Positions 44,420 through 56,935 of a stretch of DNA of 64,000 nt are shown here, in pieces (position 1 is the first letter of the stretch; each line of letters begins with the position of its first letter). The notes beneath the pieces were generated by a model. It made no database searches and was not told where the DNA came from. It saw only the letters and a program-made list of their open reading frames with translations. The stretch covers positions 11,956,525 to 12,020,524 of the forward strand of contig CM034595.1 in the NCBI GenBank assembly GCA_020091685.1. Direction: 5' to 3'. The position numbers and the translations under genes are program-made. The stretch comes from Lutjanus erythropterus. Its lineage: Eukaryota; Chordata; Actinopteri; Lutjaniformes; Lutjanidae.

Positions 44420-46578
44420 CTGTCCACCAGTGATTATTACCTTTAAAAAGTATTTTTCTACAACCAACAAAATAACCAAATTCTGAAGAAAAGACCAAAG
44501 CATCAGCAGGGTTATGAAGGAGGAAAAGTAATGTTCAATGCGTGCCTGTTATTTCCATACAAAAACAGAGCGGTCTTTACATGCCGATGTCACTCCACAC
44601 AGTTACACGAGCCAAACAATAACCGCTGCTGCCAAGCTGGCTGCTGCTTTTACCAGTTTGTCCCCAGATGTCTGGGCAAGTGATGTGACTCCCTGAATAT
44701 CCCCCTTTATCCTCTTTCCTTTCCAGGTGCTACTGGAGGTCCCAGATACACAAAGAGCGACCCGGGCCAGGCAGCATATGCAGTCAGAGCGCTGACGAGT
44801 CTGTGTGCAGTCAAAGGTTAGATGTTCCAGAGGCCTTTAATCAAGAAATGTTCTCAATTTCCTCCCTGCGTGTTCCTCTTCTTGACCTCTGGTCCTCATA
44901 GTAAAGCTAGACGTGTACTGTAACACCCAAGACAACGCGACTCTTTAATCTTCTGCCCCTCATTAGAATTACTAATACGTCTGCGGCTGACGAAAGGTGT
45001 GTGACCGCATACACTTGCATGCATGCCTGCGTGTGCGTCTCCGTTTGGAAGAGTAGGGAGGGAATACTTGAATAACAGCCTAATAAATATCAGGGGTAGG
45101 TTTATTGGTTTTGAAGCATATTTGCCGTTTGTTGGGAAACACTAAACCGAGGAAGGTTCCTGGCAAAGTGGCAGGGTGGTGCTCTTTTCTGGGTCGTGGA
45201 GAACGTAGAGGAAATCTACTCTGACATTAACAGGCTGCTATAGGAAGTGTTTTTGGATTAAATTAGCATGGCATGAGAGGTTGGGCGCTCAGAGCCAAGG
45301 GTGAGGGCACTAGTGTGAAGAAGGTTGGAGTCAAGGGGTCCACAGGGGCACTTTCGCCTGCGTGATGGGGTGAAGATGATACCGGAGCAGGGGATCAGAT
45401 GGTACAGAAGGTGCCGGTGCAGCTGCAATCTCTGTCAGAGGTTTCATTATGCCCCGGGCAGCAGGGTGCGTCACCAGTCACAGATGACAGAGCTGCAGGA
45501 TGAATCATGGGATGGATGAACGCCGAGACTTGCCGGGTTTTTGAGATGTGGGGGAAACGCGGAGAGGGTTGGGGTATGGGTGGGGTGGTGCTTGTTGTTC
45601 ATTTAAAGCCTCTTTAAAACTCTTAAGTTCTGGCATCATGAAGGTGTTCGCCCAAGGGAGGATGCGTGATGATGAGGGCACAGGTCCCCCTCTGCCAACA
45701 GTAAACTCTGCAGGAGACGTTGTTCCCCAGCGCTGTTTTAGTGTGTGTGGGAGAAAAATCACCAAACGTATTTTCTCTCCAGTGATCAACAACATGACGG
45801 GGACTTTGTAAGGGTCAACAGGCTTTTGGCCCTATTGTGAGAGACAGCAGTGACCAAGGGGTCATTAGATAAACCTGAGGGGCCTCAAGAGAATCCACAA
45901 CACAGGGACACATACAAAATCGTTTATTTTTTCTGACATTTATTGAAACGTTGCGTGTTTCTTGTTAAAACTGGAGACTTTCACCTCTTCGGGCCTCTGA
46001 AAGTTATTCAAATGAAAAAATGTGAGCAGAAAAACATCACTCTTCACTGGAACTACTCACACCTCATTGACGTAATGCAACATATGATGGGCTAGACAAT
46101 GCCTCATTCTGCACTTAGTCTGTATGTGGTTTTGCATGTTTTAGGTCCTTGAAATCCCATACCGTACTTCCAAATACTTAACATTGATGCTGACAACTTT
46201 ATGAAGCACATTATCAGTTTTAACTCTGATGTCTTACTTTTAAGCTAACCACCTCAATTATAAAAAACCTCTGACTTGATAAATAATCCATCACATTGTT
46301 GTTTTCACGTTCACTAATCTATCAGGATCTTTCGTGTCCACTTTGAATTACAATTTCACAGCCTTTAACTCTGTTCTTCAGTGGTTAATTCAATTTTTCT
46401 CAGTGATTCAAACTGAAACCACAACTTCCTACAAGACTCAAACTGAAATTCATGTTTTCTGCAAATACACTTCAACTGACTTAAACTCTTTTCAGCTTAT
46501 TGCAAATCCTATGTAACATGTTATATGCAAAGAATTAATTTTAAAAGGCGTTTTAACCTGAAAACTTCACCCTGAGCA
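44420..46578. other. Intergenic, repeat-poor
   Basis: No gene or repeat family recognised. Sequence at 44690-45260 is of high complexity. Open frames up to 96 codons occur without domains. Confidence 0.6.
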
Positions 46579-46581
46579 CAC

Positions 46582-47322
46582 TTAAAGGGACAGTTCACCC
46601 CAAAATCAATCAGTACATACTGTATATGTTTCCTCTTACCTGTAAGGTTATTTATCCATTTACATTGTTTAGTTGTGAGCTGCTCTTCTTTTCAGTATAA
46701 TTGATCTAGATGGCACTAAAATTTTAAATGGTAAAACTAAAAAAATAAATAAATAAATTGGAGAAACTCACCAGCAATGTCTCTATCCAGAAATCATGAC
46801 CTGGTTACTCAAGATAACCCACAGACCTCATTGTGAGCAGTGTCATGTAGGAACTACTTCCTATCCACTAAATTGAACCCGCCAACTATATCACCACTCA
46901 CAGCGAAGTGTGCATCTACTCATGGAAGAGAGGTTACATCTCGACACCATGGTTTACATCCTGTGATGCCATGAGCACGAGCCTCTCATCCATGAGCAGA
47001 TGCACACTTCCTTCTGTGCAGTGAAACTGTTCGCACATGTTGTATGTTAGAGAGAAAATAGCTCCTACACAAAACTGCTCACAACAAGGTCTGTGGATTA
47101 TCCTGACTAACCTTATGATGACTTCTGGAAAGAGATATTGCTGCAGAATTTTTCAAATTTTTTGGCACTATGAGCACCACAGGACTAGTATCATCTACTT
47201 CCATTATATCAGGTATGTTAAACTGCCAGCCTGAGATTGAGACCCCTGTTTTAGATGTATAAATAGTGCTACAGCCAGAGAAAAATATGTAGTTTTGATT
47301 TTGAGTTGAACTGTCCCTTTAA
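46582..47322. mobile_element. TTAAAGGGACAG foldback element, complete (741 bp)
   Basis: Outer inverted repeats: TTAAAGGGACAGTTCA at the left and TGAACTGTCCCTTTAA at the right, extending to about 28 bp with two mismatches. Internal arms also pair ('gataacccacagacctcatt' with 'aacaaggtctgtggattatc'; 'gaagtgtgcatctactcatg' with 'catgagcagatgcacacttc'), so nearly the whole element is one palindrome centred near 46950. TTAA lies at each edge and may be the target site. Related copies: 12690-13218 and 34770-35106. No coding capacity. Confidence 0.8.
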
Positions 47323-47324
47323 TT

Positions 47325-48235
47325 TTCTTCAGATGATTTCTTTTCTATTCAGTATTACAGCTTTTGGCTGAATAAAAGCATTGCAATTATGAGGTATAAT
47401 GTCTGGAAAATGGATGTTGTTAAAAGAATAATTAGAATTTGATTTGATTTTTTTCCATCCAAAGGTTGGCCTGCACGGTTATGTTTGACAATAAAATACT
47501 AAAAAATGAAAATTCCTAAAACAAACCTGCAGTAGAAGGATATTTTACTCCCACTGTTGCATACCTACACATGGACATTCCATACCCAGATGTTTGTACC
47601 TGCACAGTGCTGAGTCGCTCCTGTGACCAGGTGACTTCCTGACCTCCATAATTTATTGTGCTTTACATCCTGTGACTTGGAGAGAAACTTTCATTTTTTC
47701 TCCCTGAATTTGGAGAAGAAGGAGGGAAGTGGGTTTCAGCTCTTTGTCCTTGAAAGAGGGTCACAAAACCTGGAATGCGCAGGAAGGAAGTCACAGAAGC
47801 AAGGCTATCTGTACTCACCCCCTTCCTTTACCTCCCTCCTCCTTTGTTTCCCGCTCCTTCTCTTTCTGATAAAGGGGGGGGAAAGGGATGATGGAGCAAT
47901 GAATAAGTAGAGCCCTGGGGGTGGGGGCCTGTGCGTATGAGTGCACATGTGTGTGCGCACGTATGTTGTGGGAGGGTTAAGCGTTTCAGAGGCGGCGGCG
48001 GCGGTCTCCCCTCTCCGGGCTGTCTCTCATCACACCGTTGACCCCCCAGGAAGCTTTAGATGTCCGTCTGGCTTCATAATTCTCTTATCGAGCTAATCTG
48101 GGAGATAAGGAAGGGGGAGTTGAAAGTGTAAACCCAGCACCGCCGTGCTGGAATCCAGTTGCAGCGGCTTCATTCTTTACCTGCCTGCCTGGGAGACTTG
48201 TTAACTTTGTGTGTGCTGTGCCCATGTGTCCACTG
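47325..48235. other. Intergenic, no gene seen
   Basis: Holds a GGC triplet run at 47992-48004 and G-rich stretches near 47873 and 47915. No gene recognised. Confidence 0.6.
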
Positions 48236-48237
48236 CA

Positions 48238-49405
48238 CAGAGGTGGGAAGTAACTAAGTACAAACACTTTGTTTCTGTGTTACTTGAGTATTTATTTTTC
48301 TGACAACTTTTTACTTTAACTCCTTACACTTTAACACAATTATCTGTACTTTCTATTCCTCACATTTTCAAAACATGTGTGTTACTTAAGTTTTAATGTG
48401 TTTTTGAGGGGAATTATTGATTATTTCTCTTTTGCATCAATGTGCGCTGCCCGCCAACATCAAGACTGACTGCAACCTAAATGGATGAGACAATAACAAA
48501 TGGAAAAGATGATTTCTCAGTGTATCCATCAGTGCATATAATGTACGAAAAACGTAACAAGAACAGCTTAAAAGATGTAACAAGATGTAGAATGATGAAA
48601 ACAACAAAAAGATGTAACAAGATGAAAACAACAAAAAAGACATAATAAGACAAAAACAACATAACACTACGTAACAAGATAAATACTATGTAACAAGACC
48701 AACAAGATGAAAATGGCATAAAAGACTTCACATGACAAAAATGTCATAAAAGTCCTAATAAGACAAAACCAATGTAAAACATGCAACAAGACAAAAATTA
48801 CGAAAAAGACATGACAAGAACCAATAATACAGCAAAAGACGAAAAATGCATAAAAGATGCAACGACACAAAAAAGATGTAGGAAGACAAAAACAACATGA
48901 CAGACACAACAAAACCTAAATGACTCAACAAGATACACAAATGACATCAAAGACAAGACGAAAAAGGTGAAAAAGATGTAACAAGACAAAAAAAGGAATA
49001 AAAGTCCTAACAAGACAACATGGATGTAATAAGACAAAACCAACATAGAAGAAGTAACAAGACAAAAAAGATGAAAAAGACACAACAAGACAAAAAAAAA
49101 AAAAAAAAAAAAAAAAGACATAAGGAGACAAACAAGGCATAAAAGACATAACAGGATGAAACAGTCAGAGAGGGAACCTCGGCCATAGAGTAAAGGTGAG
49201 GTTCAGTTAGCTTTGGACAGAAACAGCTTGTTTTAATGTCCATCAGAGGGCGACTTTTTACTTTTATACTTTGAGTACATTTCACAGCCTGCACTTCACT
49301 TTTATTGGAGTAAATAAATTGAATCTGTGCTTTTTTTTTTTTTTTTTTACCCAACTATCTGTACTTCTACATGAATAAACAATGTGTGTACTTTTGCCAC
49401 CTCTG
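48238..49405. mobile_element. hAT-like non-autonomous transposon (1168 bp) with an internal minisatellite
   Basis: The left end CAGAGGTGGGAAGTAAC and right end GTACTTTTGCCACCTCTG are inverted repeats of a very common fish hAT-type family. The adjoining GTTACTTGAGTATTT and TTTGAGTACATTT phrases also fit. Flanking octamers ccactgca (48230-48237) and tcattgca (49406-49413) agree at 6 of 8, both differences being C/T, which fits an aged 8-bp target duplication. The middle (48480-49170) is a minisatellite. Confidence 0.75.
48480..49170. repeat. Degenerate purine-rich minisatellite
   Basis: Dozens of imperfect repeats of phrases like 'gatgtaacaagacaaaa' and 'aacaacataaaagac', about 15-30 bp apart, on a strand with almost no C or T runs. 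A poly-A tract lies at 49094-49116. Phe/Leu/Ser/Cys-rich open frames on the - strand here result from the repeat. Confidence 0.85.
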
Positions 49406-49409
49406 TCAT

Positions 49410-50285
49410 TGCACTGCTCAGAGACTATGAGTGCTTTTGTTTGTATGTGTGTGTGTTTATGTGTGCATATATGTGTGTGTACACCTCCCAACCCCCCTCT
49501 GTACTGATATGGTTGCCCCCCACATGCAGGTCTGCTGGAGTATGATTGATCTGGGCAGAGGTAGTGGTCACATCCTGAACTGGAGTTGATTTCCTCTCCT
49601 CCCCAAATACAGACCTGGTGTTTATCATGGGCTCAGTGTCATGTTTGTATGTTTTCATAGATCAGCGCTGTTATGGGAGGTGGTAGAGGAGGGGAGAGGA
49701 GGAGGTGGAGTTGAGGGTCTGAGAGGAGGAAGAGGAAAGGAAGAAAGAAAGAAAGAAAAAAAGAGTCTGAAATCAGAGAGTGTCTTTCCTTCTTCCAGGC
49801 ATAAATCTCCAGGCAGACGGAGCGGATGCAACCACTCGGGGAAAGTGCTAATTAACTGACTGAGGTCGAAAAGTTTTGGATCAAACCGGCAGATTTATAC
49901 AAGATGCTCTCAGAACTAGCAGATGTGCTGTTTGTTTTAAGCTAGCTGACTTTGTAGAAGTACAGTAACTTCGAATAGAAGGCAAGATGAGCACTCAATT
50001 AGCCTTTACTTTGATAGTATAATTTAAAATTCTTTAGTTTATATCAAATTATAAATCAATCTTGGGTCTTATATGTATAGTTTTAAACATCATACATATT
50101 ATAATAGGTGTACATTGAAATACATTAAAATCATCATAATAACAGATCAACACAGGAAGATTTGGTCACACCATTCAAATCAGATTTGGGCGTTCAACAA
50201 TTCAGTCTTTTTTTCAGCTCGTTTGCTCAAAAGGGGTCAAGAACAAGAAAACGGCTGTTTCTGGCTGCAAAAATTGTATCTTACT
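49410..50285. other. Intergenic, no gene seen
   Basis: Contains a GT-rich patch at 49437-49480, a GA-rich tract at 49675-49765 and AT-rich DNA after 49960. No gene recognised. Confidence 0.65.
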
Positions 50286-50289
50286 CTTT

Positions 50290-50526
50290 GAAAAAAATCT
50301 CTCACTGTGGTGATTCTTTTCCTTTAGAATAAGCCCTTTATATCTACAGAGTGCACGGAGGCTGCCGTATTGCACTGCCACGTCTCTACAATGGGCCAGA
50401 ACAGACAAAACAAACACCGGCTCTAGATATGGTCTTTTCACAGCCAACGTAGGTTTTCCTTCATGGTTTGAAAGGGAGAGTGAGATGAGGTGCTGGCAAT
50501 CTGCAGCATTAAACTCTACTGATGCT
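50290..50526 (+). mobile_element. 3' part of an AAAGGACCAGTGTG-family MITE
   Basis: Blocks 'agaataagccctttatatct', 'attgcactgccacgtctcta' and 'aacaccggctctag' match the family body in order. The 5' part is missing. Confidence 0.65.
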
Positions 50527-50529
50527 ACA

Positions 50530-52055
50530 GAAAAAAATTGAAAAGTGAAATATAAATGATGAAAATAGTTTTAAAAAGTCAAAATTTTGAAAATGTGCTC
50601 CAAGACAGTAGTACTTTAGTGACTGAATACTAACCAAGGCTATTAAAATAAGACTCAAACTGAATTAAACTGGAACTATCCTTTACTTTGTGGTTTCTTG
50701 TGAGTCCACGTTGTGGGCTGCTTGGACACACTTGTATGTATATGGTTGTGACAGATGTTGTTCACTTTAATATGGCTAACATTATGGGATAAAGCTTCTA
50801 TTTCTGATCATTTCAGAACATGGTTTTTGCAGTGAATGAATCCTCTGCCCACACTTCACCCAGTGTGTGTGTGTGACTGCAGGCTGTTGAGTGTTTTCCT
50901 CTGTGCTGTACATGCTTCACACTCTTCCTGCCCTCTGTGTAATTTGCCAGAGTAGTTTCCTGTGCTTCACCGTTCTGAATCACTGGCTGGCTGCTCCGCC
51001 AACAGCAGGATGACGTGGTTTCAATAATAGATGGCTTCTTTTTGGGTAATTAATAATCAAAGGTGTAATTTAGATACCCCGGGCTTACAGGGCTCTTAAT
51101 AAAGTTTCATACTCCCATACTCCCTCGGGCCATATGACTCATGTGCTGAACGTGGTTTTGGTTTGTATCATTCTGTTATACTGTATACTGTCATACTGTA
51201 GGCTTTAACTCTGGTATTCTCTTTTGAAGATGCTGGCGATAAATATTTTATTTCTTAGATGCTGAACACCTGACGCTCTGTTTTCTGTGAAAACCCCTCC
51301 TGAAAACCCCTTATGATCATGATTTACTGATGACATTTTCAACCCTCTCGCCGCATCCGTCTGTCTCCTCTGCCTTCTTCTTCCTGTGCAGTGTCTTTTG
51401 GCCGAGCTTTAGATTATAGAGCAGGCCGGCTGGAGCTTCTCAGGGATATCACAGGAATTGAGTAATCGCATGGCATGACAAGATCCTGCCCTCTAATTAT
51501 CCTCCGCCAATGTTTGCTGCGGCCGCTTTTTTCCCCGTCTTTGTTTTCTTTCTATACATTTTTTTTCTCCCGTTGCCGTGTTGTCACTGTCTCGCCCCTT
51601 TCATCTGTGCTCTCAGCTGATTGTGGGATGGTGTGAATTGGAGGGTAGAGCATGTTCAATGACCAAATGACATGCCATCACTTACACGCCACTCTCTTCC
51701 TTCATGTAATGACTCTTCAAGGCTTTAGCCACGTCCCCACAAGCAAAACAGGCTGGCTGTGCCCTCATTCCCGACACTATTTAATCTCTGTGATTCATAT
51801 CTGACAAGTCAAAGCATAAAAGCCTGCTCACCTTTTACCTCAGGTATGCACGACATGGAAGTTTTTATTTGCTGGGCGATTCCTCCAGCATAAATTTTCA
51901 CTTTTAGTGCAAGATATTTGCTTATGCAACAAAATTGGGTTGAACATGGGGTGAACAGGTGCATGTAAGTTTAGCTCCCAACTGCTACTCAACTTCTACC
52001 TGTCCATTTTTGCTGTATTCTTGAGGTAACTCCCTATTCAACATTATGCACAAGT
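50530..52055. other. Intergenic, repeat-poor; regulatory candidate
   Basis: No gene or known repeat. The stretch at 51000-51540 is of high complexity, with TAATTAATAATC and ATTATCC-type homeodomain cores, and is proposed as candidate conserved sequence. Confidence 0.55.
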
Positions 52056-52059
52056 GAGA

Positions 52060-52860
52060 AAGTTGCTGGACACCAAAACTGACAATGGAAGGCATCTCTG
52101 AAACAAAATTAGGGAAAATACAGCAAGCCCCCAAACAAAAAGGCTGTAGACAAAGCATTGGTGAGCTGTTTGACACAAGCTGTGCATTCAGTCCTAAAAA
52201 GAGAATTTGAAGGCACTTTGTCATCAGTGAACAGTACTTTGAAGCAACTTAAGTCCTGCTACAAGTCACACAAATGCATTTGTGGGGTCGAAGATGGCCT
52301 AAATGACCACAGTGACAACCTGGTGAGTGCAAAGGATGCCATAGCCAGAGTTAAACGCATCTTTGAAAGGAAAGCGAGATGACCTTCAAACAAGGTTGTG
52401 GAGATCTTATCTGAGAGTGGCTGGAACTTGGAGTGTTTTAACCCTGTCAAATTTATGTCTGAGTTTTTTTTGATTAAGTGCTAGAGACAGATTTCCTCCC
52501 AAGACCATCACGCTTTCATGTGCCCACCGAGTAGGACCTACGGTGTACCATCCAGCGGCCCGGACGCTTAACAAACAAGATCAAGAGTTTTCTTGGTTCC
52601 TTTTCACTACTTTCAAGACAAGCACTGCATTATCAGCAGATGGAGGCAGGAGCTGTAGATCTGCAGACATTGAGTGTTTTTCTATGAGGATTACAGTGCA
52701 GAGCTACGGAGAAAACAAGGACTGTCCATGCAGGTGAAATCCTTGCCTAGAAAGAGATCTGGTTCAGCCTCCTGAATTCTGCCTAAGTCTTAGTCACCAA
52801 GAGTGGCATTCTCATCACAACTCTGTGGTTGTTCGCCTCCATGTGATGCCTTCAAACCAT
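52060..52860 (+). pseudogene. Decayed L1-type LINE ORF1 remnant
   Basis: The open frame at 52158-52379 gives LSSVNSTLKQLKSCYKS and GVEDGLNDHSDNL, a coiled-coil segment like that of vertebrate L1 ORF1 proteins. With frame changes, DLQTRLWRSYLRV follows at about 52380, corresponding to the family's DLENRSRRxNLRV motif. Near 52590-52740 come FHYFQDK and FYEDYSAELRRKQ, corresponding to the RNA-binding-domain blocks (pattern FxDFSAExxxKR). Several stops and frameshifts show it is long dead. No ORF2 is attached. Boundaries are approximate. Confidence 0.6.
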
Positions 52861-52869
52861 CTAATGCAC

Positions 52870-55800
52870 ACCTACAAGTTGATTATCCCACTTATATCAC
52901 AGTCATTTCCCAACAATATTGAATAAAAACATTCAGTTTTTTTTTGAAAGATATGAAGCAAAAGCTTACTGTTGTCATGACAAGGAATAATTCTAGTCCA
53001 TTTTACAACCAAACTCAGCTGGCTTGCACAGTCGATAACAAGTAACACATATCCACTTGTATGTAGGGTTAGGATGTCGTCATTTAGGAAAACTGAAGCA
53101 ATCAGCTGTTCAGTCGCTCATTCGTTCCCATTGCCTCCAGTTAAGACATGATGTGAGCTACGAACTACGTCTATGTTAAATTGACCTGCCAGCCAATCAG
53201 AAACACGCATTCGTCCAGACCATGGTATAATAAAAAAAAAAAAATCATATGTTATTAGTGTCTCAATTGATTGAGGCTTGATTATATTATTGTTTCAATT
53301 TTCACATCAGGCTCTTACCTTTGCCTTGTTCACCTACCGAGCCCTCCCTCTCTGGTGGTTTCTCATGCTCTTGTCCACTGCTGGATTCAGACCCTGTAAC
53401 TACTGTATGTCTCCTCAGGGTTTTAATTGGTTTCATTTGTATTTCTGTTTAAAAGCTCTTTGTTTATTGTAAGTGACAGAAGTTCTTTTTCTTCCACTCT
53501 TTGATGCTTTAGCTCACTCTGGGAAAGTATCCACTGAAAAAAAAGAATACCTCATTAGACTTATGTTTGCATTTATCTCACCATCTTTGGAAGATTATGT
53601 TGATCCCCTGCCAGCCGAGTACATTACCTGTGGCGGGCATTATTTTCACTATATGCACCATAGCAATCTAATGAATTCATGTCTATTAGCCAAAATGTTT
53701 ATTATGGATGCTTTCCCCCAATGCTCACTTAATCAGGAATAATGTGATTCACGTCAGCCATATGTTTCTCATGAAGTTGAATCTTGTGGAATGCGGACTT
53801 TGGTGAGAAGCTGCTATGATTTGTGAGGTGTGTGAGGTGGAAGGACAACAGGGGGATGGGATCCTGCAGGGGGATTTCCCCTCTCTGCACAGCCACGACG
53901 CTCCCAACCTGTTTACCTACGGCAGGTCTCTCCTCCCTTTTTTCACAGTTTTGCACCTACTTACTTGCGGCCATGTGTTTTAAATGTAGTGTTCGTCTAT
54001 TTCCTTGTTTGTGCACAAGCATGCATGCAGTATTTGCTCTTGGCAGCTATAATGTATATGGCCAAATATCTACACGTTTCCCAGGCTTTCAGGCCAAGCC
54101 TAGTCCCCACAGTGCGACCCCTGACACATGGGTCCCAGCCCATTTTGAGCTCATATAGGATGAGGCAATGCAGGACCTGGGGAGGTTAGCAGTAAGCAGA
54201 CACTAGCCGGAGCGAGGACAGACTCTCTTTCTCCCTCTCTGTCTGCTTCTCTCTTCCTTTTTCTGTCTCTCGCTCAGACAGACGAGCAAGGGGGGGGGGG
54301 GGGGCATGCATTGCCTCGCTGACAGAGTTAGTTGGATTGGGACCCTGTCCTCCACTTCCATCTCTCCCAGATGGTCAACACTTTGGACCACACAGAGGGG
54401 GAGACGGAAAGAGACGGAGGCTGTGAGCGAGAGGGAGGGAGTGGTGGTGATGATGAGACCTTGCCTGCTTGCCACACGACTCAGTCCGCTCCAAATCGGA
54501 GCCTGGACTGCCGCGGCCCTCTGAGCTGCAGGGACGTCTCTGTTAAAGTCTCTCGGATGCTAATGGCTTCCCCAGGTCCACAGCTGAGCTGCAGGGACAG
54601 TCTGAGACTCAGCTGAACTAGGACATCAGCAGTGAAATAAAAGAGATTAACATTTTTGTTCCCTGGTAATAATGTTAAAAATGTTTGCATATTTTAAGCT
54701 TTTCTTTACACTACTTTTAGTTTTATGGAGTTCATAAACAGCCAGTGAGCAAAAGCACAATGGCTAAAAGGACAGAAAAAAGTAAAGAAACTGTTATAAA
54801 GTTTAAAAAAAACCCTGAAGCTGTTACTTTGCAGGTTCACAGAGATAGAGACTCATGTACTATGCAGGGCTAACAATCTGTGCGTTTTCATTTCAACCAA
54901 ACACTCCAACGGCTTTTTTTTAATGAACAGCGCTCCTTCAAGTATAGAGGGCAGAAACTAACCTGCTAAGGTAATAGAGTTTGAATGAAAACCTGCAGAC
55001 TGTTTGTCCTCACTGGCACATGAACGACACTATGTCTATGCATCAAAAGAATTATGTTGAGTGTATGAGTATGAATGTATGAGTCCTATGAATCTGTTAT
55101 CCTAACCTCAAGTGTTGTTTCTTCAGATATCCTCAGTGTTGAGCAGGTTGGAGATGATGCCCCCTCATCTGCAGATTACCAGATGAAATGCCAATGAACT
55201 TCAATTTTGTTGCATACAAATGGTGGAAATTATGGCATTATGTCATTTTGGATCTTCTCCAGCAACCTTGTATTCTTAATGACACTGTGGAAGCAGTTAT
55301 GAATATAAACATAATATAACATTCTTGATTATATATGTTGGCATATCCATAATTAATCTAGTCTAATCTTAATGTAATCTTTCCATTAGCTTGCATTATT
55401 TAACAACAATGCAGCAGCTTTATTTCTTATGTTTGTCAGCTAAACCTCCTACCTCCGCCAACAAAAAAAAAATGTTCTCAACTGTTGTGTCACTGTGTAA
55501 TCTGGATTTGCTTACAGATTTGCTTCTTTGCTTCTTTTTCATGCCTAAATGCCTCAACAACATGTGCAACTTGTTCACCCTCCTTCTGAGAGATGTGGTA
55601 AAGCTAGCTGCTGGGGAAGTATTCGCCTTTTCTACCTGCCATTATTAAAAGACCAGGTTGACCAAGTTGACCAGGTGCTACTTGCGATTATAAGATGCCG
55701 TCTCTACCAGCAGCGTCCTGTCTGTTGGTATTTTTCACAGCAGGCATTGTGAACTGCCACAGCAGAAAAAGAACAGGTGCAACTAATGTGTGTGTGCTAA

Positions 55801-56935
55801 TGATGGCTCCATTCCACTTCATTGTCCCAGTAAGCCATGACAGGAAGTGAGCATACACAGTACTTGGACACTGGAATTGACAGCCATCATTAATGTGATT
55901 AATTACACCTGTGCTTTCCCTGCTGTAATGTCAAAATAACTGCCCTGAAACAAAAAAAACTATAATTACATGATTGTGAGTTCTAACTCCCTCTGACATG
56001 CGTGGTATATAATGTGAAAATACAGGGGAACTATGCTGATTTTACACATCACAGTCTATTTACAGCTCTTGCAGAGTACTGTTGCGCATGTAATTGCCTC
56101 GAGTGATGTCTCTTGCATCAGCGCTGGTTGGGGTTAAAGACTACAAGTCTGAAAATGAAAAAAAAAAAAATCTGGATGTGGCCACGGCCGTGCGTCCATT
56201 TGTCTCCCTAGTGTTTTTTCCCTGTTTCCCACTCCCACTGTATCTCCTATTTCCCCCCTGTGTGTCTGTCTGTGTGAGTTTGTGGTGTGGGGGTGGCTTC
56301 CCTCCTGGCTCTGCTTCTCTGAACACCTGTCTGCATTTGGCTCATCAGCGCTGTCTGGTCTGCACACCTGCACCTCATCAGCTCATCAGCCCTGCAGCAT
56401 TTAAACCTCTGGTCTTCACACATCAGGAAGCTGCTTGTTCTTTCAGCTTCAGTGACAGTATGTGCTCAGGGCTTCTTTGAGCATTTTATAATTCATGTTT
56501 TCTTACTCTGCCTAACTATATTGTCCTTCTGTTCAAGAGTCATACTCATCTGCACTCAACCTGCTATCCCTGTTCACTCATCCGCCATACCTTTGCAATA
56601 AATATTAGGGTTGGTTAATGTCCACTGTGAAATATTGTGATGGACAATTATATTGTTGTTTTGCACCACATGTCCATAACTCAGCTGGCCTCTGAAGCTT
56701 GAAAAAAAAAGTTTACCAGGAAGCAATGTTTGATTTCACCTGTAGGAGTCGTATTAACGCTAACGAAAAGCCAACATTACCTGATTTTTCTACTTCATAA
56801 TAAAAGCTTGCAAATAAAGCAGTGAGTGACTTTTATTATGAAGAATTTATAGAAAAATTCAGGGGTTTACTAGAAGTAAAAAAGCAGATACAAGATTTTC
56901 TACTTTTACCTGCATGTTTTATGTAATGTTACTTT
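52870..56935. other. Intergenic, no gene recognised
   Basis: Holds a 15-G run at 54290-54304 next to C/T-rich DNA (54220-54290), an A tract at 53231-53244 and otherwise unique sequence. The block at 53470-53800 is AT-rich, repeat-poor and of high complexity and is proposed as a regulatory candidate. Open frames up to 128 codons (56094-56480) have no recognisable domain. Confidence 0.6.
54290..54304. repeat. Poly-G run (15 G)
   Basis: Uninterrupted G run preceded by C/T-rich sequence. Such runs may form quadruplex or triplex structures and are prone to length error in sequencing. Confidence 0.9.

Noticed and set aside
48480..49170. Regular short repeats resembling a CRISPR array
   Set aside because: Repeats are degenerate, of variable spacing and without unique spacers, and the genome is vertebrate; this is a minisatellite.
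48437..49354. Several long overlapping open frames on the - strand, rich in Phe, Leu, Cys and Ser
   Set aside because: They are the translation of the purine-rich minisatellite read on the opposite strand and have no domain structure.
53473..53742. 89-codon open frame
   Set aside because: No homology recognised. The sequence looks like AT-rich conserved non-coding DNA, so it was kept as a regulatory candidate instead.
56094..56480. 128-codon open frame on the + strand
   Set aside because: Composition looks like translated non-coding DNA (C/T-rich), there is no known domain, and another frame is open on the opposite strand.
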